Below, in pieces: positions 56,285 to 64,000 of a stretch of 64,000 nucleotides of DNA. The position numbers were made by a program, and so were the translations under genes. Under the pieces are notes generated by a model. That model worked only from the letters and a program-made list of their open reading frames with translations. It did no database searches and was not told the origin of the DNA. Origin of the DNA: Zygnema cylindricum (Eukaryota; Streptophyta; Zygnematophyceae; Zygnematales; Zygnemataceae); contig JBBHKE010001155.1 in assembly GCA_037447655.1 (NCBI GenBank), positions 391,961 to 455,960 on the forward strand. Direction: 5' to 3'. Numbering within the stretch: position 1 is the first letter of the stretch; each line of letters begins with the position of its first letter.

Positions 56285-57171
56285 TAGTGTTTCTGTATCG
56301 GTAAAAAACTTAATGCGATAACATCGATATCGATAGTTATCGGTTATCGAACGGTCGAGGTACCGATATTATCGGTTCGAGACCAACAAATTCCATATCA
56401 GCGATAACTATAAAAACATATAGTACGCATACTATATTACATTATTAAACACTGTATTATACTATTTACATTATATAGCGTGGCATGCCACGTATACGAA
56501 TCTGTTCCGTAACTATTTAACTGAAAATTATTACAGACAACGCAACACAAAAAACATTGGTTGGTTAACTAAACAAAATATTTTTACGGCAACGTACGGA
56601 ATTTACAGTCAAACTGGTGAACATGGAATGGAAAAAGGACGGCGAACACAAAGTACAGCAGACGCAAAATAATATTCTGCGCGCCGCCGGAATCGAACAG
56701 ACGACTTGGAATGAAAAAGTACGAGCGAACAGCCAGCGTGAGCGTTGGCATCCCGGAATGGCTCTTTTGGCAGCTTACGCCAAAAAAGCTGACAGATTGA
56801 CACGTGGCAGGTATCCAGTGGATCCCAAGAAATAAAGGGACAAAGCCATGGCGTCGGATGTGAAAGGTACATCGTTTATATTGGATCCGAACCAAAACCG
56901 TACAGACGTCATGGCGGCTACTGTACTTTGTGCGCGTCCGGGAAATAAGACGTACAGTTGAGTGTAGATGCCGTACATTTATCTGTATGGACCGTACATT
57001 TTTCGCCGATAGTTATCGTTATCGGTGTTATCGCCGATAAGTACCTGATATTATCTGTTACTTATCGGCAATAAGACCGATAGCGATATATCGAACCAAT
57101 ATATCGATTATCGGGAACCCAAAAAAAGGTCCATATCGGTTATCAGTAAATACTTACCGATACACAGCACT
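56285..57171. mobile_element. hAT-type non-autonomous element, 8-bp TSD
   Basis: 887 bp. Termini TAGTGTTTCTGTATCGGTAA and, on the opposite strand, TAGTGCTGTGTATCGGTAAG, followed on both sides by AT-rich ATCGATATCGG-type subterminal repeats typical of hAT MITEs. The 8-bp duplication is GTTTTTAC (56277-56284) against GTTTATAC (57172-57179), one mismatch. It has no transposase. The middle (about 56580-56950) has a different, GC-richer composition. Confidence 0.85.
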
Positions 57172-57179
57172 AGTTTATA

Positions 57180-58357
57180 CGCACGACTAAAATCGGCGCG
57201 ATCAACGGACACGATTGTAGGACGGTCGCATTATCCTCTGCATGATAAAGGACTGTCTTTACACATCCGTACTCCTCTTTGATGCTTAGATTATCTAAGC
57301 TGAACGTTGAAAAAAAAGAAAAAAGCAAGACCGATTTCATTTGTCTTATTTTGCATGAATACGATATCATTTTGACTTCACTTGCATGGTTGCTTCACAA
57401 GACTCTCCTTACTCCGCGTATCGTTATTAGAGTCAAGGTTTTTTTGGCGACTTTTTTTTGGCGACTGTTAAACTTCATTCCGATGGCAAAAATAAATCAT
57501 TGTATACAATTTTTGAACCCAATGCAATATAATAATAGAATATGTAACGCGGAAAAAAGGTGCAACGACAGAAAAAAATGAGGCATGACCAAAATTACAC
57601 CGTACAATTCGGCTAATAAATGTAGCTGAAACGACACTTTGTCAATGGTAGTCAACTGTCAATTGAAACAAAATAAATGTATGATAAGTAAATGTATGAT
57701 AAATAAAAACCATATGGGGGGTAGAGTCCTCCACTAAAACGATCAGAATTTAAATGACAGACTAAATTGTATGACGCGACAAACTAAATCGTATGACGCT
57801 ATAGAAGTTTACATGTAATAAATATATTTTATGAAAAAGACAAAATTTCACGCTAAATACTCATATGTTACGAGTTTATTAATTATTTTCTGTCAAAATC
57901 CATGGCGAAAAGGTTCATGTATGTAGAAGAAGATGACGAAGCCAAGTGGATGGTTTAATTCGCGTTTCATTCATGTAGGGGGTTTGATTAAGCGTAAAAG
58001 TTTCACATTAATTTGAGCGTTCAATCTCAATCTAATGAACGATATGAATAAATGAATTGAATATAACATGTAGTACTAAATACTTTAATGTTAAATCTTG
58101 AATACACATTAAACCATTAGCATTATTCAACCATTATACGTTTAAACATAATACTAATGGTTTTTGTTTATTTTATACTAAGGTGTTGCATATATAATTT
58201 TTATATTTTTTTTATTAATACATAATATTACGAAAGAAAAAAACAAAAAAAAAGATAAACAAAATAAATAACCACAATACAACCTTGATCACATAACAAA
58301 AACGAAATAAACAAATGTAATAAGAAAAAAAATAGCATCAGACTTACCTAGGATGCA
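57180..58357. other. AT-rich non-coding DNA
   Basis: No gene recognised. Long AT-rich stretches with short GTACGG words near the start. Confidence 0.5.
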
Positions 58358-58890
58358 ACCAACTTAGTCGAAAGATCCAGAAGGTTCGAACAACATCATT
58401 ATTAGCTCGATGGCTGACTAACACTACAAACACGTATTTTCTTTTATATTTTTTGATAGTTAGACTATGTTGATTACTTTGAGTACTTTTTTTGTTTTTG
58501 ATCAAGCACCTTAGTCAAAGACCTTGATGGTTGCGTAAACATCATTATAAGCTCAAAGGCTGACTAACATTACAATCACTTATTATTTATTCATTTTCGT
58601 TGTTTATTATAGTAGACTGATTACTTTTAGTACTTTGTTTTTCTTATTATTTTTTTGTGATCAACCAACTTAGTCTTAAGACTTAGAAGGTTGTATAAAC
58701 ATCATTACCAGCTCGGAAGCTGGCCAACATTACAAACAGTTCTTATCATTCATAATATTTGTTTGTAAGATTACATTGTTACTTTGATTTTTTTGTTTTT
58801 GTTTTTTCGATCAACCAACTTAGTCTAAATACCAAGAAAGTTGTTGAACATCATTATCAACTCAAAGGCTGACCAACATTCAAACATTGG
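58358..58890. repeat. Degenerate tandem repeat, four units of about 150 bp
   Basis: The core CCAACTTAGTC, then AACATCATTAT, AGCTC and GGCTGACTAACATTACAA recurs at about 58358, 58506, 58665 and 58814. Units differ by 20-30%. It looks like an old satellite or minisatellite. Confidence 0.75.
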
Positions 58891-59639
58891 TATATACATT
58901 TTTTTAAAATACAACACAAATACTTTGACTACTTTGTTTTGGAGAAACTTGATTACTTTGTTTTTTTTTTGATGTTACTTGAAATAAACAAGTATTACTT
59001 ATATTTTTATTTATGTGCAAAAACATGAAAAATACTATGTTTCATGTAGCCTAAAACATTTAACGAATAAAAAAAAATATAGTAGAACCCTTAATTGGGT
59101 AATAATCAAACCCTTTAAACCTTTAATCTAGTAAATGATAATATACTAATCAAGCCTCTAAAATCCCTACACACGTATCTTTAGAAAAAATAGTATATAA
59201 AAAACTCTATGTATAAAAAAACACAAAAAAGTTTGTCGCATTAATTCTAGAATATAAAAAACACTCTACTAATATCGACGCTTATTGAAAATAGAGTCCT
59301 TTAATCCTTCAATTTTTGTCACATTAAGTTGAGACGTTGCTTTCCATCTATACATAGAACAAAACCAAAGTTAAAAATTTGTATGTATTAGCCAAAAAAC
59401 TAAAGCTAAGCGTCTGTATACGTAGATTGTAATAATTATCAGTTTTACAATACAAATACATAATTAATGACAAATGACAAAAAGATCATAAAGCCTTCGC
59501 ATAAAACAGATAAAATTGACAAAATTTAACATATACAGATAGAAAAAAGTACCTGGAGAAGGAGAGATCCGAGGAGGGTACTTGTGAGGGCGGCCAAAGC
59601 ACCGACTATCACGGCATACCAGGCAATAGTTTCCCTCTC
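58891..59639. other. AT-rich non-coding DNA
   Basis: Nothing recognisable beyond short A/T runs. Confidence 0.5.
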
Positions 59640-59775
59640 ACCCTCCCGTAAGAAGATAACCCTCCCTCCCTTCCTCCCTCCCTCCCGTTCCCCCTCCCCC
59701 TCCCTCTCACCCTCCAGTAAGAAAATAGCCCTCCCTCCCCCTCCCTCCCTCCTTCCCTCCCCCTCCCCCTCCCCC
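59640..59775. repeat. CCCTCCCT polypyrimidine tract beside a copia LTR
   Basis: Near-perfect CCCTCCC repeats that abut the LTR end at 59776. The copia element probably inserted into this tract. Confidence 0.85.
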
Positions 59776-60087
59776 TGATAGGATCTTACACAAAAAATCA
59801 GAGTGCAAGACTACAGCGGAAGCATTCACATAATTCACACGAGAGAGAGCTGTCCATAAAAGCCAATATATTTCATAGACATTTTCCTCATAAAAAAGAT
59901 TAACTTCCTACTCCCTCTAAGCTACAATATATAGTATATAGTACATTTGCTGTGACGTCACTATAATTCAAGCCAAACTAGATAGTGCGCACTAAGTGCG
60001 TACAAACTCATATTGAGTCAACAGCGAAACACAAAGAACTGCCGGTACAACTAACACGTACAATCAAAGCTATATAAAAAACAAATT

Positions 60088-60385
60088 GTACCTACATACC
60101 GTACACACCAAACGAAACATAATCTGGTCGTCGTCAAACAAAATCTCCGCGAGACCACGAAACTACAATCCGTACTACACGACTTAATAAAACCACCCTG
60201 GACCACTAACTCCACGTAAAGACAAATTAGCCAGCCGTACCTACATACCGTACACACCAAACAAAACATAATCTGGTCGTCGTCAAACAAAATCTCTGCG
60301 AGACCACGAAACTACAATCCATACTACACGACTTAATAAAACCACCCTGGACCACTAACTCCACGTAAAGACAAATTAGCCAGTC
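60088..60385. repeat. Two 149-bp tandem repeats inside the family-4 LTR
   Basis: Units 60088-60236 and 60237-60385 start GTACCTACATACCGTACACA and are nearly identical. Confidence 0.92.
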
Positions 60386-60387
60386 GC

Positions 60388-60486
60388 GCGACAGACCGCG
60401 ACGGCCGACTACAACTTTGACTGAATAAGACAGAATAGTCGGCCACGCGACAGACCGCGACGGGCCGATTACAACTTTGACTCAAC
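60388..60486. repeat. Short tandem duplication at the LTR start
   Basis: CGACAGACCGCGACGG followed by CCGA, TTACAACTTTGACT occurs twice about 50 bp apart (about 60388 and 60440). Confidence 0.8.
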
Positions 60487-60539
60487 AATCCCCCTCTCAA
60501 ACTTGTAATCATTACACCAACCCTAATTTAGGTCTTCCC

Positions 60540-61363
60540 CTCAAAAGTACATCATGACTCGCGGCTTTCGTCAACATATCCGCGGCTTCCTCCAACGTCG
60601 AAACGTACAAAAATTCAACTTCTTTTGCGGTGACCAAATCGCGTACGAAGTGTCACTGAATCCTAATCTGTTTTGTCCTTTTGTGAAAGACAGGATTCTT
60701 CACCAACGCCATCGAACTCATATTGTCGGAAAAAAAATTCATACAGCCAATAAAAATCCCCAATTCCCGAAGTAACTTCTTGATCCTAATCGACACCTTA
60801 GACGTATGACACGCAACCATGTACTCCGCTTCGGTTGAACTTAATGCGACAGTTGGCTGGAGTCGCAAACTCCAAGAAATTGTCGATCCACCAAAAACAA
60901 AAGCATATCCAGACGTTGACCTTCCTCTGTTAAAATCTCCACCCCAATCTGCGTCACGATATCCCATGCACTCCAAAGATGTCCGTCCAGATCGAAATAG
61001 TAAACCAATCTCAACCGTGCCTGCAAGGTAACGAAATATCTTCTTTACGGCCTCCCAATAAATCTTTTTAGGAGCCAGACAAAATCGGCTCACGACAGAA
61101 AATGCGGCTAAAATATCCGGTCGCGTGGCCACACTTAAATACATCAAACTTCCAACGGCCTCACGATATGGCACGTGGACAGTTTCCTCCTCCTCAAATT
61201 TGCGATATTGTAATTTGGAATCTAGTGGTGTCAAAACCGGCTTAGAATCCAACATAGCAAATTTTGTCAGTATTTCTTTGCAATATTGCGCTTGTGACAA
61301 TTTAATATCCCCATTATCGTACCTTAAAACTTCCACTCCAATAATATATTGTACGTCCCCCAA
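60540..61363 (-). pseudogene. Copia family-4 RNase H
   Basis: It starts near GDVQYIIGVEVLRYDNGDI, then YREAVGSLMYLSVATRPD, STSGYAFVFGGSTISW, VALSSTEAEYMVACHTSK and FSDNMSSMALVKNP. A TGA follows RIQ at about 60650. The frame continues HFVRDLVTAKEVEFLYV and EEAADMLTKA to about 60540. Apart from this TGA the domain looks intact. Confidence 0.92.
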
Positions 61364-62021
61364 AATCTGTGACTTTAAAGTGTAGACGCAGGTACTCCTT
61401 CAATTCCGCGATTCGCGTCAACTTGTCACATATCATCAAAAAATCATCCACGTAGACAGAAAATATGATTTGATCCTCCCTCTCACCTTTTACGTAAAAG
61501 TCTGAAACTGTTCGTACAAATCCAAATTCGGTTAGGACTTTGTGTAATCTCAAATACCAAGTTCGCGGTGCCTGTTTTAGTCTGTACAAGGACTTTCGCA
61601 GCCGCCATACCTTCCCCTCCTTCGACACTACTCCTTCTAGAACTTTCATATAAACCTCCTCCTCAAAGTCACCATTTAAGAAAGCCGTCTCTACGTCCAT
61701 TTGGTGAATGTGCTTCTTGCCGGCAACGATAATAGCAATAATCATCCTCAATGAATCAAACTTAACTACCGGTGCATATGTCTCCGTATAATCTATCCCC
61801 TCCCTTTGTTGACAGCCCTTGCAAACTAACCGAGCCTTATGTTTTACTACTTCCCCCGATGCACCAGTTTTTGTTTTGAAAATCCACTTCGCATCAATAG
61901 CCTTTTTACCTTGTGGTAGGCTTACCTCCTCAAATGTTTGGTTGTTGATATTAGATTGAAGTTCTCGTTCCCATGTCGGTTTCCAATGCTTCTCCCAATC
62001 GCATGATTTTCGTGCTTCCAA
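61314..62021 (-). pseudogene. Copia family-4 reverse transcriptase
   Basis: Blocks IDAKWIFKTKTG, KHKARLVCKGCQQREGIDY, IHQMDVETAFLNGDFEEEVY, SLYRLKQAPRTWY and the catalytic YVDD (FSVYVDDFLMI). A frameshift near 61360 separates it from RNase H. Otherwise intact. Confidence 0.93.
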
Positions 62022-62596
62022 ATACGATTGCGAATCGCCCGGCTTGTTTTCACATAATGCTTGCTATAAAAGAAAATCATCCTCCCTCTCCGCCGAAATA
62101 AAATAATATGAATTCTCCACATTCCCTTTACCATCAAAAGAGAGACGAGCCGGTTGCTTACCCCTATTTTCTCGCATACTCCTCCTCGGCTCAAATTATT
62201 TCTCCTCCCTTGCCGATTCCTCCTCAATAATATTCGGTTCACTTGATTTAGAAGACGAAGATTTCCTCGTGTCCGAAGACATTCTAGAATTTTCGCTTCG
62301 TGAATCCCCACCAATGTTACCAAAATTTACATTCTCCACAATTTTACCTTTCCCCCTTTTAACATTGGAGGTGGATTCTGGACAATTTCCGAATCCGAAC
62401 CCTCAACGTCATTAAGATCACCGATTTCAAATTCTTCACGAAAGTCAAGATTATAATTTCGCTTAGCCGATTGAGAGATTGTGGATAATAAGTCTTCGTG
62501 AAAATCCACATTTCTCGATTCCTCAATGATATTTCGAATCGGATCATAAACTCGATAAAGTCTCCCTTTCTCACTATATCCAGCGAAATAGCCACT
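62022..62596 (-). pseudogene. Copia family-4 linker between integrase and RT
   Basis: Ser/Asn-rich and poorly conserved, with several frame changes. It includes the end of the integrase C-terminal box. Confidence 0.55.
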
Positions 62597-63600
62597 CTAA
62601 CTTCTCGATGCAAACTTTCCCTTTCTCTTTTGTGCTTGAATATAAACCGACGCACGGCATCCCCAAATCCGAATGTGGTGTAGAGTAGGCTTTCGCCCAT
62701 ACCACAACTCATACGGATTTTTATCACCCGAAACCGATGTAATTCGCCGATTGCAAATATAAATCGCCGTTAAAATTGCATCGCCCCACAAATTAATACT
62801 CCTCCCGGATCCGTGTACCATGGATCGTACCATTTCTTGGAGCGTACGGTTCTTTCTTTCCGCCACTCCATTGGATTTTGGTGAGTAAGATGCGGTATAT
62901 TGGTGAGAAATTCCCCACTTTTTGCAATAAGGATCAAAAGCAAGAAATTCACCTCCATTGTCCGATCTAATAGATTTTAATTTTCTCTCACATTGCCTTT
63001 CGGCCATCACATGCCACTCTTGAAAGCGTAAAAATGCTTCAGATTTGTGTTTAAGTAATATTACCCATGTGAAGCGAGAGAAGTCGTCCACCACCACCAT
63101 AATATATTTGTTTCCACCAATCGTCTCCGGTTTTACGTCCCCACATAATCAATATGCACAAGATCAAGCGGATGCTTTAGATCGATGCATCGGATCCTTA
63201 GCCGGATGCGGCTTTCGGATTTGTCTCCCCTTACTACACCCCTCACATCCGTTAATTTTCTCTTCGACGCCAAGTCTAATCCCCTTACGCTTCCATTTTT
63301 AATCATCCGTCGTAAACTCGTCTCCGATGTGTGACACATTCGATGGTGCCACAAGGTTAGATCACCTTTCAATTCGGAAATTTGCGAAATAATGCCATTA
63401 GAATTTGGTTGGGATTTCGGCCGACGCCATTTTAGTCGACTATGCATAAAATACGTGACCTCTCTTTCACCTATTTGTACACCATCAGATCGTACAATTT
63501 TTATTGTGGAATCTCCGTATGCAAGTACACTGCCGCCTGCTCGTTGAATCTGCGGTACACAGAGAAGATTCAGTGAACCTTCAGGTAAGTACAAAAAATT
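62597..63600 (-). pseudogene. Copia family-4 integrase
   Basis: The zinc module reads LTLWHHRMCHTSETSLRRM. The CX2C pair (NGCEGCSKGRQIRKP) lies in the next frame near 63240, showing a frameshift. Core: DLVHIDYVG (first Asp), VVDDFSRFTWV, IRSDNGGEF (second Asp), SPKSNGVAERKNRT (Glu) and YELWYGRKPTLHHIRIWG. Confidence 0.9.
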
Positions 63601-63606
63601 AGTTAA

Positions 63607-64000
63607 CTAAGTTTGCGTAACTTTTTCTACCTCGCGTGAGTCAAAACTTGGTAAATCCAACCTTACAGTACCCATGGTACTTATCGAAATCACTTCTCCA
63701 CTTGCGACAGTGATTTGTTTTGGTACCGTGAGTTCGCCAAAATCGTCAAAGAGTGAAGCGTCGGTACAAACGTGATGTGACGCTCCTGAGTCAATAATCC
63801 ACTCTTTTTCGTGTAGCGTAAAACCTACCAAAAGATCAAGCGACAGGTTAAGGGCGGAAAATATTTGTGCTTCGTCGCCTCCCTCAAAGTAATCGTCACC
63901 CATAAAGTGTCCTCCTCCTCTTCCATTGCGGCCTCCACGACCACCGCTGCCGCCAAGACGACCGCCGCCGCGTCCACCGTATCGGCCGCCGCCGTCTCCT
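63607..64000 (-). pseudogene. Copia family-4 gag end and protease
   Basis: On the minus strand the upstream frame is Gly/Arg-rich (RYGGRGGGRLGGSGGRGG), an RGG-box-like nucleic-acid-binding tail, followed by MGDDYFEGG and the protease WIIDSGASHHVC with an intact catalytic Asp. The start of gag is outside the window. Confidence 0.88.

Larger units (their letters stand above)
59776..60487 (-). repeat. 3' LTR of the family-4 copia element
   Basis: On the minus strand TGTTGAGTCAAAGTTG...AAGATCCTATCA, 712 bp, preceded by the polypurine tract TTGAGAGGGGGAT (60488-60500). It contains a 149-bp tandem duplication and a shorter duplicated GACAGACCGCGACGG block. Confidence 0.85.
59776..64000 (-). mobile_element. 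Ty1/copia element, family 4, minus strand, truncated by the window edge
   Basis: The 3' LTR is at 59776-60487, and pol and the gag end lie upstream to 64000. Domain order on the minus strand: gag RGG-rich end, protease, integrase, RT, RNase H. It is far better preserved than families 1 and 2, with isolated frameshifts and a few stops. The sequence is distinct from families 1, 2 and C. Confidence 0.92.

Overview
This looks like nuclear DNA of a streptophyte (green plant lineage). It carries a plant-type leucine-rich-repeat receptor kinase, the 3' exons of a ZNF830-like gene, and a dense nest of Ty1/copia and Ty3/gypsy retrotransposons, LINE remnants and MITEs. Three runs of ten N (15136-15145, 29304-29313, 48602-48611) are scaffold gaps. 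A Ty3/gypsy element with an embedded cytosine-5 DNA methyltransferase hints at a charophycean alga or an early land plant, because such elements have been reported from charophytes. The species itself cannot be read from the sequence.

Layout. 1-5711: non-coding, rich in GTAC, with a diverged MITE. 5712-10109 (+): a two-exon LRR receptor-like kinase of about 1,309 aa that looks functional. 11515-12367 (-): the last three exons of a ZNF830/CCDC16-like gene, convergent with the kinase. 12864-14010: a PIF/Harbinger-like MITE next to a tandem duplication that includes its own terminus. 15462-25291: nested copia elements, including a near-complete but decayed family-2 element with both LTRs (18858-25149). 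25730-27372: two MITEs in inverted orientation. 30904-39632: a Ty3/gypsy element with gag, protease, a methyltransferase domain, RT, RNase H, integrase and a C-terminal PHD finger, broken by stop codons and by two solo-LTR insertions that each keep a 5-bp target duplication. 39825-46414: copia pieces, including an internally deleted family-1 element and an inverted LTR. 46419-48351: LINE-type reverse transcriptase C-terminal fragments. 48894-56015: copia family-1 pol and LTRs, a MITE, and a roughly 3.3-kb tandem duplication. 56285-57171: a hAT-type non-autonomous element. 57180-59775: AT-rich DNA with a degenerate satellite. 59776-64000 (-): the 3' LTR and most of gag-pol of a fourth, better preserved copia element that runs off the window.

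The most interesting biology is in the transposons. (1) The gypsy element combines a DNA-methylation writer (C5 methyltransferase motifs I, II, IV, VI, VIII and a TRD-like tail between protease and RT) with a histone-reader-type PHD finger after the integrase. (2) Three copia families share an unusual 5' design. The gag ATG lies inside the LTR, 20 or 56-59 nt before its end, and gag reads in frame through a primer-binding site matching the anticodon arm of initiator tRNA-Met, as in Drosophila copia and yeast Ty5. (3) A MITE family with TTA/TAA target duplications keeps a central palindrome while its flanks diverge.

Only the receptor kinase and the ZNF830-like gene look like host genes. All retroelement reading frames except parts of the 60-64 kb element are interrupted by stops, frameshifts or insertions and are annotated as pseudogenes.
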